DNA of 64,000 nt from Nocardia rhizosphaerihabitans (lineage in GTDB: Bacteria; Actinomycetota; Actinomycetes; Mycobacteriales; Mycobacteriaceae), in assembly GCF_014646295.1 (NCBI RefSeq), contig NZ_BMNE01000002.1, forward strand, positions 64,595 to 128,594, written 5' to 3'. Under the pieces are notes generated by a model. It saw nothing but the letters and a program-made list of their open reading frames with translations, searched no databases and had not been told where the DNA came from. Below, in pieces: positions 9,462 to 18,689 of the stretch. The translations under genes were made by a program, and so were the position numbers. Position 1 is the first letter of the stretch. Each line of letters opens with the position of its first letter.

Positions 9462-9841
9462 TGTTCGGGATCCTCCTGCTCCCGCCGCGCGGCGATCTGG
9501 GCGTCCTCGGGGTCGTTGTGCACGTCCTCTGTGGTGGTCAGCATGTAGGAGCGGTAGGCCAGCGCGAGTACGAACGCGGCCAGCCCCATGGTGATCACGA
9601 TCGCGGTGAGCACCATCGCCTGGGCCAGCGGGTCGGCCATGCCGTCGTGCGCGGTGTCGGCGCTGCCCAGGACCGGCGGTTTCCCGTCCGGGCCGCCCAT
9701 GGTGAGGATCAGCAGGTTCACGGCGTTGCCGAGCAGGATCATGCCGAGCAGCATCTTCGAGACGATCCGCTCGAGCAGCAGGTAGACACCGCACGCGGTG
9801 AGCGCGCCGATGGTGATCAACAGAATCAAGTTGGCGCTCAT
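9458..9841 (-). CDS. mnhC: Mrp/Mnh antiporter subunit C
   Basis: A 127-residue NuoK-like subunit with three membrane helices: GALTACGVYLLLERIVSKMLLGMILLGNAVNL is the recognisable core, and the buried acidic/His pattern of the family follows. The start ATG at 9841 gives MSANLILLITIGAL; a longer in-frame opening reads into the mnhA-mnhC gap and has no supporting motif. The 76-bp gap upstream is the only sizeable one in the operon and contains a short repetitive motif reading SERSERR (see findings). Confidence 0.93.
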   Translation of the reverse strand: MSANLILLITIGALTACGVYLLLERIVSKMLLGMILLGNAVNLLILTMGGPDGKPPVLGSADTAHDGMADPLAQAMVLTAIVITMGLAAFVLALAYRSYMLTTTEDVHNDPEDAQIAARREQEDPEQ

Positions 9842-9917
9842 GCCTCCACCTCGCAGGCGCTCGGCTCCGGCCTGACCGCCAAGGCGGCTGTGCTTATCCG
9901 CCGCTCGCTGCGCTCGC

Positions 9918-12704
9918 TCATACGAGTTCCTTGTCCAGGCGGGCGCCGAGGCTGCGCAGCACATCGAGTGCCAGCCCGACCACGACCAGGTAGACGCCGA
10001 GGTCGAAGAACAGCGCGGTGACCAGCTTGATGTGGCCGAGGACCGGCAGCGTCACCTCGACAATCGCCGAGGACAGCGGGGGCGCGCCGAGCAGCAGCGA
10101 CGCGGTCGCGGTGCCCGCGGCCAGGGTGAGACCGGCGCCGAGAAGGTGCCCGGCGTCCACCGGCAGCGCCTCGCCGAGTTCGTACCGACCACCCGCCAGA
10201 TAGCGCAGCGTCAGCGCGAGCCCGGCGATCAGTCCGCCCGCGAAGCCGCCGCCGGGAGCGTTGTGGCCGGAGAAGAAGAAGTACACCGACAGCACCATGA
10301 TGGTGGGGAAGATCAGGCGGGTGGTGATCTGCAGGACCATCGAGCGTTCGCGCCGATCGACCAGCCGGGCCGCGGGCAGCCAGCTCACCGCGTCGGGGTC
10401 GTAGTGGGGTGAGTCGGCGGCGCGCGGCGCGCTGCCGAAGCGGCGGCTGCGGAACACCAGCGAGGCGACGCCGGTCGCGGCGACGACGAGCACCGAGATC
10501 TCGCCGAGGGTGTCCCAGGCGCGGATGTCGACCAGCAGCACATTGACCGCGTTCTTGCCGCCGCCGATCCGGTAGGCCGCGTCGGGAATGGCCTGCCAGA
10601 TCGGTTCGCTGCGCCGGGCTGCGGTGGCGAAGGCAGCCAGCACCGCGACGGTGACACCGACGCCGATCGCCAGCAGCGCCCGCCTGACCTTGAACGCCGT
10701 GGCCTGGTCTTCGGCGATCTCGGCGGGGAACGCGCGCAGCACCAGCACGAAGATCACCAAAGTCAGTGTCTCGACGAGGAATTGGGTCAGAGCCAGATCG
10801 GGTGCGCCGTGCAGCGCGAAGATGACGCCGCAGCCGTAGCCGGTGACCCCGACGACGAGCACGCTGGCCAAGCGGTTGCGCAACACCGTCGCCGCCAGTG
10901 CCATCGAGATCATGATCCCCCCGATCGCCGCCTGCAACGGCGAATCCCACAGGCGCAGTTCGACTCCCGTGCGCGTGCCGAGGGCGAGCAGGATCGTCGG
11001 CAACACGATCAGGGTGCCGAGGATGGCGGCCTGGCTCGCCGGCAGCGAACCGGACTGCACAGTGCCGGTGATGCGCAGCGAGAGCCGGTCCATCGCGCGC
11101 AGGGCCGCGTCGTAGTTGCGATCGGCATTGCCCAGTCGCGGGTGCGCTGGTTCGCCGATCCGGCCGCGGATGAGGAACAGCGCGAGACCGGCCGCGACGA
11201 TCAGCACCGTCAGCGCGAGCGGTCCGGTGAAGCCGTGCCACAGCGCGAGGTGGGTGTCCAGGACGCCGGGCAGTGACGTGGCGTAGGGACGCAGCCACCG
11301 GTCGACAGCGTGGGTGTCGAGACCGGCCGCGAGCCCGGCCACCGCGAGTACCGCGGGCGGCCCGAGCAGCAGCGGACCCGGCGCGTGCCAGGTCACCACG
11401 CGCTCGGGATTCGCGGTGACACCGAAAGCGCCCCACACGAATCGGATGCTGTAGGCCATCGTGAACGCCGACCCGACGGCAACACCCGCCAGCAAGGCCA
11501 CCTTCGCCTGCGTACTCACCACCTCGGTCGACCACAGTGCGCTCAGTGCCGACTCCTTGCCGACGAACCCGAGCAACGGCGGCAGCCCCGCCATGCTGAA
11601 CGCCGCGATCACCGCGACCGCGCACAGCCACGGCGCTCGCCTGCCGAGCCCGGACAACCGGCGCAGATCCCGCGTGCCCGCACCGTGGTCGATGATGCCG
11701 ACCACCATGAACAGGCTCGCCTTGAACAGGGCGTGCGCCACCAGCAGCGTGATGGCGGCCAGCGCCGCGTCCGGCGTGCCGATCGCCATCATCGTGATCA
11801 GCAGACCCAGCTGGCTGACGGTGCCGAACGCCAGCACCAGCTTCAGATCGTGCACCTGGATCGCCCGCCAGCCCGCCAGCAACATCGTGGCGACACCGAG
11901 CGGCAGCAGCAGCACATGCCACGGTGTCGTCTGCGCGAACGCGGGCGCGAGCCGGGCCACCAGGTAGACGCCCGCCTTCACCATCGCGGCGGCATGGAGA
12001 TAGGCGCTCACCGGGGTCGGCGCCGCCATCGCGCCGGGGAGCCAGAAGTGCAGCGGCACGATCGCCGATTTGCTGATCGCGCCGATCAACACGAGCACGA
12101 TCCCCACCGAGACCGCGGTCCCGGCGGGCGGTGTGGTCGCGAGCAGATCGGAGAGCAGGAAGCTGCCGTAGCGCGTCCCGAGGATGACGATCCCCACCAG
12201 CATCGCCAGCCCGCCCGCACCGGTCACCAGCAGCGCCTGGATCGCCGCCCGCCGGCTGACCGCGCGTTCGGCGTAGTGCCCGACGAGCAGGAACGACAGC
12301 ACCGTCGTGATTTCCCAGAACACGTAGAGCAGCAGCATGTTGTCGCTGGTGACCAGGCCGAACATGGCGCCGGCGAAACCCATGAGCTCAGCGGCGAATA
12401 CGCCGAGCCTGGCCTCGTCGCGCTCGAAATAGCGGCCACAGTAGGCCAGGATCAGCGCGCCGATGCCGAGCACGAGCACACACATCACCGCGGCGAGCGA
12501 GTCGAAGCGCAGGTCGATGTCCATCGAGATCTGCGGCGCCCATTGCGTATGCGTGCGCACGGTCGTTCCCCAGTGCGCGATCACCCAGCCGAGGCTGCCG
12601 AGCGGGACCAGGGCCAGCGGGTAGAAAGCGTTGCGGCCCAGCACTCGTACGCACAGCGGTGCCACCAGGGCGGCCAGCGCGTGGACGAGCAGTACGGCGA
12701 GCAA
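9918..12704 (-). CDS. mnhA: Mrp/Mnh antiporter subunit A fused to subunit B
   Basis: A 928-residue fusion. Residues about 1-650 are the NuoL-like MnhA part, with LLYVFWEITTVLSFLLVG, KSAIVPLHFWLPGAMAAPTPVSAYLHAA and GLPPLLGFVGKESAL; about 600-700 is the DUF4040/MbhD segment; the last 140 residues are the MnhB domain (FFFSGHNAPGGGFAGGLIAGLAL). Fused A-B subunits are known in actinobacterial Mrp systems, so no separate mnhB is expected. No ATG or GTG is available between the upstream in-frame stop and residue 1; translation appears to start at TTG (12704) directly after GGAGGAGAG, so spacing is short. First gene of the operon. Confidence 0.93.
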   Translation of the reverse strand: MLAVLLVHALAALVAPLCVRVLGRNAFYPLALVPLGSLGWVIAHWGTTVRTHTQWAPQISMDIDLRFDSLAAVMCVLVLGIGALILAYCGRYFERDEARLGVFAAELMGFAGAMFGLVTSDNMLLLYVFWEITTVLSFLLVGHYAERAVSRRAAIQALLVTGAGGLAMLVGIVILGTRYGSFLLSDLLATTPPAGTAVSVGIVLVLIGAISKSAIVPLHFWLPGAMAAPTPVSAYLHAAAMVKAGVYLVARLAPAFAQTTPWHVLLLPLGVATMLLAGWRAIQVHDLKLVLAFGTVSQLGLLITMMAIGTPDAALAAITLLVAHALFKASLFMVVGIIDHGAGTRDLRRLSGLGRRAPWLCAVAVIAAFSMAGLPPLLGFVGKESALSALWSTEVVSTQAKVALLAGVAVGSAFTMAYSIRFVWGAFGVTANPERVVTWHAPGPLLLGPPAVLAVAGLAAGLDTHAVDRWLRPYATSLPGVLDTHLALWHGFTGPLALTVLIVAAGLALFLIRGRIGEPAHPRLGNADRNYDAALRAMDRLSLRITGTVQSGSLPASQAAILGTLIVLPTILLALGTRTGVELRLWDSPLQAAIGGIMISMALAATVLRNRLASVLVVGVTGYGCGVIFALHGAPDLALTQFLVETLTLVIFVLVLRAFPAEIAEDQATAFKVRRALLAIGVGVTVAVLAAFATAARRSEPIWQAIPDAAYRIGGGKNAVNVLLVDIRAWDTLGEISVLVVAATGVASLVFRSRRFGSAPRAADSPHYDPDAVSWLPAARLVDRRERSMVLQITTRLIFPTIMVLSVYFFFSGHNAPGGGFAGGLIAGLALTLRYLAGGRYELGEALPVDAGHLLGAGLTLAAGTATASLLLGAPPLSSAIVEVTLPVLGHIKLVTALFFDLGVYLVVVGLALDVLRSLGARLDKELV

Positions 12705-12817
12705 CTCTCCTCCGTCGGGTCGGTAGCGGTCGAGTAGCTCGCTCCGATCCTACGGGCGATGCCGGGATGTGCGCCGGTACCGCGGCTGTCGCGTCGGCCA
12801 TGTCGCGGGGGGCTCGG

Positions 12818-14095
12818 CTATGACACGGTCGCGTTTTCCGATGCGGCGGGACGGATCCGGTACAGCAGGAGCAGGCCCGCCGCGGCGCCGACGATGATGG
12901 CGAGTGCGGCTCTGGCCGGCGTGCTCTCGTCGGCGACGGTCGTGCTGGTCGGCCATTGCCGATCCCCGGTGGGAATGGACCACAGGATCGAGGGCAGGTA
13001 CAGCGCGCCGAGTCCGAGCACGGCGCTCGGCAGGTAGCTGACCCGGATCGAGCCGACCGCCAAGCCCGCGACGCAAGTCACCAGGATCGTCCCGGCAGTC
13101 CAGGTGTACGACCACGGGAAACGTTGTGCGACCGAGGCGAACACGCAGATCACGGCGGCGCCGAGCAGGACACCCCACGAAGTCCCCCAGCGCAGGCCCG
13201 CCAGGACGGCGGCCGCGCCGACAACAAGGACGAGCACGAGATGCCAGCCGAGACCGGAGGCGTCACCGAGCGAGTCGGCCGCCGCGGCCACGCTGACCGC
13301 GACCAGGACACCGGCGCCGTCGCGGCCGGGTAGCAGGGTGGCCGCGGCGAACGCGGCAACGACGGTGATCGCCACGGCGAGGGCGATCTGCCAGAAGTTC
13401 CCGCGACGACCGTCGAACTCGCGGCCGAGCCATTCGGTGGCGACCAGCAGCGACAGCGACACCACGGTCGCGGCCACGATCGGGCTGATCGGCAGATCGG
13501 CGGCAAGGCGCGGTACGGCGGGCAGCATGACGCCGTGCCGATGACGCAGGGTGTTCACCGCGAGCAGCACGACCGCGGCGACGATCAACCAGACAGGGGT
13601 GTGCGCCGACTTGTCCGCCGTCGCCGCGGAGTTCGAGGTGAACACGGCGACGACCTCGCCGTAGACGAACACCACCACCACGCCGAGCGCGAAACCGGTC
13701 GCCGGCCAGCGCATCCGCCACGCGCAGATGCCCAGCGCGCCGAACAGCACGCCGCCGCACAGCGAGTCGATGTAGTTCTGGGTGGTGAGCACGTCGGCCG
13801 AGACCATCGTCCGCCCGACGAAGTAGTTGACCGCCAGCGCCGCCGCCCCGGCCGTCGCGGTGAGCCAGATCAGGCCGGGCCGGTTGATCGGCCTGGCCAG
13901 CACGGCGACGACGACCGCCACGATGAGCCCGAGCGCGGCCGCGCGCGGGACGCTGTTGATCAGGCTGGTGACGTGATAGGGCGAATTGTCCTCGGCGCCC
14001 GCACCGAAGGTGAACGGCAGGAACAGCGACATTCCGGCCGCCGCGGACCCGGCGAAGGCCGTGACCGCGTCCAGACCATCCCCGATCTTGGGCAC
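12818..14095 (-). CDS. Polytopic membrane protein, paralogue A of a tandem pair
   Basis: A 425-residue protein with about 12 hydrophobic helices and no family I can name. It is clearly paralogous to the next gene upstream (14184-15449): shared blocks include GLDAVTAFAG/GVDAVSAFAG, VLTTQNYIDSLCGGVLFGAL/VLTTQNYVNALFGGVIFGAL, AATLLPGRDGA and LPSILWSIPTG. I chose the GTG at 14095 because TATCGT lies 6 nt before it, as in the paralogue. An ATG at 14167 is in frame, but the sequence around it resembles the 3' flank of the other copy and so is probably not coding. The function is unknown; it follows the AAA ATPase on the same strand. Confidence 0.72.
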   Translation of the reverse strand: MPKIGDGLDAVTAFAGSAAAGMSLFLPFTFGAGAEDNSPYHVTSLINSVPRAAALGLIVAVVVAVLARPINRPGLIWLTATAGAAALAVNYFVGRTMVSADVLTTQNYIDSLCGGVLFGALGICAWRMRWPATGFALGVVVVFVYGEVVAVFTSNSAATADKSAHTPVWLIVAAVVLLAVNTLRHRHGVMLPAVPRLAADLPISPIVAATVVSLSLLVATEWLGREFDGRRGNFWQIALAVAITVVAAFAAATLLPGRDGAGVLVAVSVAAAADSLGDASGLGWHLVLVLVVGAAAVLAGLRWGTSWGVLLGAAVICVFASVAQRFPWSYTWTAGTILVTCVAGLAVGSIRVSYLPSAVLGLGALYLPSILWSIPTGDRQWPTSTTVADESTPARAALAIIVGAAAGLLLLYRIRPAASENATVS

Positions 14096-14183
14096 CGTTC
14101 GACGATACCGGCGCACACCCCGCTCACCTGGGATGTCGCGCTCAGCGAGCGGCGCGCGGCGAACCATGTCGCGCCGGGTACGG

Positions 14184-15449
14184 CTATGGCGTGACCGCAG
14201 GCGTTGGTTCGGCGGACCGGATCCGGTACAGCAGCAGCAGCGCGGCCGCGCCGCCGATCGTGATGGCCAGCGCGGCCCGGCCTGCGGTGGCTTCGGACAC
14301 CGGCTCCGCGCCGGTCGGCCAATTCCGCAGACCGGTGGGAATCGACCACAGGATCGACGGAAGGTACACGGCGCCGAGTCCGAGCACGGCACTGGGCCCG
14401 TAGCTGACCCGGATCGAGCCGAACGCATACCCGGCGACCACGGCCAGCACCAGCGTGCCGACCATCCAGACGAACGTCCACGGCAGGCGTTCGGAGAACG
14501 TGACGAACACGCAGAGCGCGCCGGTGCCGCACAGGACGGCCAACGGCGAGGCCCAGCGCAGGCCGGCCAGGATGCCCGCGGCCGCCGCGCCGAGCACCAG
14601 CACGATCTTCCAGCCCAGGCTCGGGCCGTCGATGACCGAGTCGCCCGCGGCGGCCAGGCTGACGGCGACCAGGACAGCCGCCCCGTCGCGGCCGGGCAGC
14701 AGGGTGGCCGCGACGAACGCGGCGAAGACCGTGACCGCCACCGCGAGCGCTATGGGCCAGAAGCCTCGGTGTCCCCCGCTGAACTCACGCTGGAGCCATT
14801 CGGTGGCCAGTAACACCGACAGCGCGAGGATCGTCGCGGACACGATCGGGACCATCGGCAGATCGGCGGTGAGCTGCGGCACGGCGGGCGGCTTGATGGT
14901 GTGCCGGTGCCGGACGGAGTTCACGGCGAGCAGCACGACAGCGGCGATGATCAGCCCCGACGGGCTGTGCACGGCCCGGTCCGTCGTCGTCAACGTATTC
15001 TCGGTGACCAGCGCGATCACTTGGCCGTACACGAACACCGCCACCGAGCCGAGTGCGAAACCGGCTGCGGCCCACCGCATCTGCAGGGAACAGAGGCACA
15101 GGGCGCCGAAGATCACGCCGCCGAACAGCGCGTTCACATAGTTCTGAGTGGTGAGGACCTCGGCCGAGTCCATGGCGTGGCCGACAAAATAGTTGAGCCC
15201 CAGCGCCGCGGTGGCGCAGGCGGCGACGAGCCAGTCGAGTCCCGGCCGGATCAGCACGGCCACGACGACGGCGACGATCAGTCCCAGGGTCGTCGCGCGG
15301 GGAATGCTGTTTGCCCAGCTGGCCATCTGATAGGGGGTGTCGATCACCGAGCTGGAGCGGGAGGTGAACGGCACGAACAGTGCGATCCCCGCGATCGCGG
15401 CGCCTGCGAACGCCGAGACCGCATCCACACCATCCCCAAACGTGGGCAC
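14184..15449 (-). CDS. Polytopic membrane protein, paralogue B of a tandem pair
   Basis: A 421-residue membrane protein with about 12 helices, by eye more than half identical to paralogue A over its full length. No catalytic motif is evident. Two starts are possible: a leaderless GTG at 15449, with TATCGT 6 nt upstream and the first residues aligning with paralogue A, or a TTG at 15518 that overlaps the AAA ATPase stop (TTGA) and would allow translational coupling. The longer form would add 23 residues. The gene pair replaces the lon-like gene I recall at this place in M. tuberculosis. Confidence 0.72.
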   Translation of the reverse strand: MPTFGDGVDAVSAFAGAAIAGIALFVPFTSRSSSVIDTPYQMASWANSIPRATTLGLIVAVVVAVLIRPGLDWLVAACATAALGLNYFVGHAMDSAEVLTTQNYVNALFGGVIFGALCLCSLQMRWAAAGFALGSVAVFVYGQVIALVTENTLTTTDRAVHSPSGLIIAAVVLLAVNSVRHRHTIKPPAVPQLTADLPMVPIVSATILALSVLLATEWLQREFSGGHRGFWPIALAVAVTVFAAFVAATLLPGRDGAAVLVAVSLAAAGDSVIDGPSLGWKIVLVLGAAAAGILAGLRWASPLAVLCGTGALCVFVTFSERLPWTFVWMVGTLVLAVVAGYAFGSIRVSYGPSAVLGLGAVYLPSILWSIPTGLRNWPTGAEPVSEATAGRAALAITIGGAAALLLLYRIRSAEPTPAVTP

Positions 15450-15514
15450 AGCTTGACGATACTCGCCGAAACGCCCTTCTAGCTGCGACGTCGTCGGTGA
15501 CGCGGGGTGGTGGG

Positions 15515-17719
15515 TCAAGCCCTGCTCTCGGCGTACCGGCGCAGCGACTCGACCTGGTCCGCATCGAGCGACGGCCGGACGGTGCGGCGCGCGGTGGCCA
15601 CGTCGTCCGCGGTGACGTCGGCGGCCGCCATATCGCGGCGCAGGGCCGACAGCGCGGCCTCACGCAGCAGGGCGGCGCAGTCGGCGGCCGAGTAGCCGTC
15701 GAGGTCGGCGGCCAGTGCGGCCAGGTCGACGTCAGCCGCCAGCGGCACCGAGCGGCCCGCGGTGCGCAGGATGTCGAGCCGGGCGGCGGCGTCCGGCGGC
15801 GGCACGAACACCAGCCGGTCCAGCCGACCGGGGCGCAGCAGCGCCGGGTCGATCAGCTCGGGCCGGTTCGTCGCGGCGACGACGACCACGTCGCGCAGCG
15901 GTTCGACGCCGTCGAGTTCGGTGAGCAGCGCGGCGACCACCCGGTCCGAGACACCGGAGTCGCTGCTCTGGCCGCGGCGCGCGGCGAGCGCGTCGACCTC
16001 GTCGAGGAAGATCAGCGACGGCGCGGAATCCCGTGCGCGCTGGAACAATTCGCGGACAGCGCGCTCGGAGGAACCGACCCACTTGTCCATCAGCTCCGCG
16101 CCCTTCACCACGTGCACACTCAGCTGACCGGTCCCCGCCAGCGCGCGCACCAGGAACGTCTTGCCGCAGCCGGGCGGGCCGTAGAGCAGCACGCCACGCG
16201 GTGGGTCGATGCCGAGCCGGGCGAACGAATCGGGGTGGCGCAGCGGCCACAGCACCGCCTCGGTGAGAGCCTGCTTGGTCTCCACCATATCGCCGACGTC
16301 GTCCAGGTTGAGCGAGCCGATCGCCAATTCCTCTGTCCCCGAACGCGACAGCGGCCGGATGACATCCAGCGCGCCGACCAGATCGTCCTGGGTGAGCTCC
16401 GGCTCGGTCTGATCGCGGCTGGCCCGGCCCGCCGCCCTGACCGCGGCTTCCCGGCACAGCGCCGCGAGGTCGGCGACCACGAAACCCGGTGTCCGCGAAG
16501 CGATCATGTCGTAGTCGAGGGTCCCGGCTGGCACCTTGCGCAACAGTTGCTCGAGCAGTGCGCGCCGGACCACCGCGGTCGGCAGCGGCAGTGCCAGTTC
16601 GCGATCACAGAGATCCGGCCCGCGCAGTCGCGAATCCACCTGTGCGGGATGGGCAGTCGTGGCCAGCAGGGCGACGCACGGCGAGCGCATCGCGGCCCGC
16701 AACTGGTCGAGGATGAGGGTGGCGACCGGTTCGGCGTCGACGGGCAGCAGCGCGTCGATATCGGTGACAAGCAGGATCCCGCCCCGCCCGGCGGCGACAT
16801 CGCCAACGGCCTCGGCGACCTCGCGCAACCGGGTGCCGCTCTCCATCGCGCCGACACTGGGCCCGTCGAGTTCGACGAGGCGGCGCGGCGCGGCGACCGC
16901 CCTGGCCAGCGTCGCCTTGCCGACCCCGGCCGGACCGGTGACCAGCACGCCCAGATGAGCGGGTGCGCCGAGCGTCTTCAGCAGTTCGGGTTCGTCCAGC
17001 GCCAGGCTCAGCCACTCGGCGAGCTTGGCCGCCTGCCCCTGTACCCCCGCCAGATCCTCGACCTGGATCGGCGCGCTCCCCGAACTCACCGACACCAGAG
17101 CGGCCGGGATTCCGTTCTCGTCGGCGTCGGAGTCGCGCTCCATGGCGTGCATGATCGCGGCCGCGCCGCGACCCCAGCCGACGGCCGAATTGGGTTGCAC
17201 ACTCACCGGTCCCGGCATCGGCTCGATCGCGGTGACGGTGAGCAGTTCGGTGGTCCAGGCGATGCCGAACGCGCGTGAGAGCGCCTGCGTCGCCGCCGCC
17301 GAACTGATGTCGGGGCCGAGATCGCGCGGCAGCAGCGACACCGTGTCGCCGACCGTCACGACCTTGCCCAGCAGCGCCTGCCGCAAGGTGGCCGCCGGAA
17401 TACTGGCCGTCGCGTGCGCCGATCCGCTCAGCGAGATCTGCCTGGCGCCGTAGACGGTGACCGGCGCGACGGTGACCGCCGCGTTCTCCCGCAGCCCCAC
17501 ATTCGACAGCGTCACGTCGTCGAGCAGCGCCACCCCCGGCGGGGTGCCCGCGGGCGCCTTCGCCACCACCGCCGCTGTCCGGCGTGCCCCGGTCAGCCCG
17601 ATGCCGTCCCATTCGCGCAGGCCGAGCGCGGTGAGCGTCTCGGGATGCAGACGCACCACCCCGCGCCGGGCGTCGGCTGCCGAGGGGTTGAGCCGGGCGG
17701 TGAGCGATAGTTCAGCCAC
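15515..17719 (-). CDS. Tandem AAA ATPase, CDC48/VCP-like
   Basis: A 734-residue protein, the counterpart of Rv0435c. An N-terminal double-psi-barrel-like region (residues about 1-220, LSLTARLNPSAADARRGVVRLHP) is followed by two AAA modules. In D1 the Walker A reads GPAGVGKAT, with Ala in place of the Mg-binding Thr/Ser, and Walker B reads LLVTDID, without the catalytic Glu, so D1 looks inactive. D2 is canonical: GPPGCGKTFLVRAL, LIFLDEVDAL, a NRPELID sensor and the LLRPGRLD arginine-finger region. The GTG start gives the family N-terminus. It may unfold or extract proteins; a partner is not identifiable. The two membrane proteins downstream are candidates. Confidence 0.9.
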   Translation of the reverse strand: MAELSLTARLNPSAADARRGVVRLHPETLTALGLREWDGIGLTGARRTAAVVAKAPAGTPPGVALLDDVTLSNVGLRENAAVTVAPVTVYGARQISLSGSAHATASIPAATLRQALLGKVVTVGDTVSLLPRDLGPDISSAAATQALSRAFGIAWTTELLTVTAIEPMPGPVSVQPNSAVGWGRGAAAIMHAMERDSDADENGIPAALVSVSSGSAPIQVEDLAGVQGQAAKLAEWLSLALDEPELLKTLGAPAHLGVLVTGPAGVGKATLARAVAAPRRLVELDGPSVGAMESGTRLREVAEAVGDVAAGRGGILLVTDIDALLPVDAEPVATLILDQLRAAMRSPCVALLATTAHPAQVDSRLRGPDLCDRELALPLPTAVVRRALLEQLLRKVPAGTLDYDMIASRTPGFVVADLAALCREAAVRAAGRASRDQTEPELTQDDLVGALDVIRPLSRSGTEELAIGSLNLDDVGDMVETKQALTEAVLWPLRHPDSFARLGIDPPRGVLLYGPPGCGKTFLVRALAGTGQLSVHVVKGAELMDKWVGSSERAVRELFQRARDSAPSLIFLDEVDALAARRGQSSDSGVSDRVVAALLTELDGVEPLRDVVVVAATNRPELIDPALLRPGRLDRLVFVPPPDAAARLDILRTAGRSVPLAADVDLAALAADLDGYSAADCAALLREAALSALRRDMAAADVTADDVATARRTVRPSLDADQVESLRRYAESRA

Positions 17720-17892
17720 TGTCCCATTCTGCCGCGTCCCGGCGAATCCGCTCGGACGATCAGGGATCGTTAGGCAGACCCCAAGGTCGGGGGCCGAAAG
17801 TGGCTGACATGACGAACCACCGCAACCAGCCGGTACGCTGCACCGGACGCGCCGGAGGTGCCGGCGCAACGACCCACCGGGGAAAGCTGCAG

Positions 17893-18264
17893 ATGAATCG
17901 AATCTCCCTCGTCGTCCTGGCTGCTGGGGCGCTGTGCCTGACGGTGGCCGGATGCGGTTCCGACGACGCCACCGACGCGAACGGCCTGCGCAAGGGCACG
18001 CCGACCGCCAGCGCGAGCGCCACCACCAAGCCCGCCGCGACGACGGCCGCGCCCGCCGCCGGCGCCGCCATCACCTGTGCGCAGTTCAACGAGCTCGACA
18101 CCGACGGCGAGAAGCAGGCGATCGAGCAGATCCTGGCGGCCCATCCCGGCGGCCCCTTCGAGGGCAGCCCGAACGTGGCGCTCGGTACCGCGAAGCTGGT
18201 CTGCCTCGCACCGGGCAACGCCGACAAGACCGTCGCCGAGGCCGCCGGGATCAAGCCCAGCTAG
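17893..18264 (+). CDS. Small secreted lipoprotein
   Basis: 123 residues. A signal peptide (MNRISLVVLAAGALCLTVAGC) ends in a lipobox with Cys21, followed by an Ala/Thr/Pro linker and a compact 70-residue C-terminal domain with two cysteines (ITCAQFNELD and KLVCLAPG) that could form a disulfide. The ATG at 17893 has GGGGAAAG upstream; an earlier in-frame ATG at 17800 would bury the signal peptide. No family recognised. It reads away from the AAA ATPase gene across a 173-bp divergent promoter region. Confidence 0.8.
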   Translation: MNRISLVVLAAGALCLTVAGCGSDDATDANGLRKGTPTASASATTKPAATTAAPAAGAAITCAQFNELDTDGEKQAIEQILAAHPGGPFEGSPNVALGTAKLVCLAPGNADKTVAEAAGIKPS

Positions 18265-18335
18265 CGCAGCGGGCGCAGCCCTCGCCAGACCTGCGCACCG
18301 CCGGAGCGAAGGCGGAGGTACGCCTTAAGCGCTGC

Positions 18336-18689
18336 TCAGTGGACCAGTGACTGCCAGTTCGCCGGCACTCGGTCGGCCGGTCCCGGCACGGACTGGTCGA
18401 TCGGGTGACTGGTCGGCGCCGCGAGTTCGGGCCCGCCGCTGTACATCTCGCTGGTGTGGAAGTTGTAGAACCAGTCCTCGCCCGGCTCGTAGCTCTGCAT
18501 GAACGGGTGCCCGGTCGAGGCGAAATGCTTCGACGCGTGCTGACTCGGCGAGCTGTCACAGCACCCGACGTGCCCGCATTCGGCGCAGCGCCGCAGATGC
18601 ACCCACCAGCCGCCCGCGGCGTCGCACTCCGCGCAACCGGCCCCGCTGGGCGGCGCCGTCGGGTCGATTCCTTCGAACTCTTCAGACAT
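18336..18689 (-). CDS. UBP-type zinc-finger protein
   Basis: A 117-residue protein made almost entirely of a ZnF-UBP domain. Putative zinc ligands are ordered as in the family: GCAECD, RRCAECGHVGCCDSS, then SQHASKHF and TGHPF, and the aromatic patch EDWFYNFHTSEM follows. In eukaryotes such fingers bind ubiquitin C-termini; bacteria lack ubiquitin, so the ligand here is unknown. The ATG at 18689 shares one base with the kinase stop (TGATG) and has AGGAGAT at good spacing, placing it as the last gene of the operon with the histidine kinase and the receiver/reductase fusion. A GTG one codon upstream is also possible. Confidence 0.88.
   Translation of the reverse strand: MSEEFEGIDPTAPPSGAGCAECDAAGGWWVHLRRCAECGHVGCCDSSPSQHASKHFASTGHPFMQSYEPGEDWFYNFHTSEMYSGGPELAAPTSHPIDQSVPGPADRVPANWQSLVH

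Noticed and set aside
8106..9548. 480-codon plus-strand open frame rich in Gln, Arg and His
   Set aside because: Antisense shadow of mnhD and mnhC; composition is that of reversed membrane-protein codons.
11310..12737. 475-codon plus-strand open frame
   Set aside because: Antisense shadow of the MnhA domain.
14096..14167. ATG at 14167 as the start of membrane paralogue A
   Set aside because: The surrounding sequence matches the 3' flank of the other copy, and the added residues do not align between paralogues; kept only as an alternative.
15380..17278. 632-codon plus-strand open frame
   Set aside because: Antisense to the AAA ATPase, which has intact D2 motifs.
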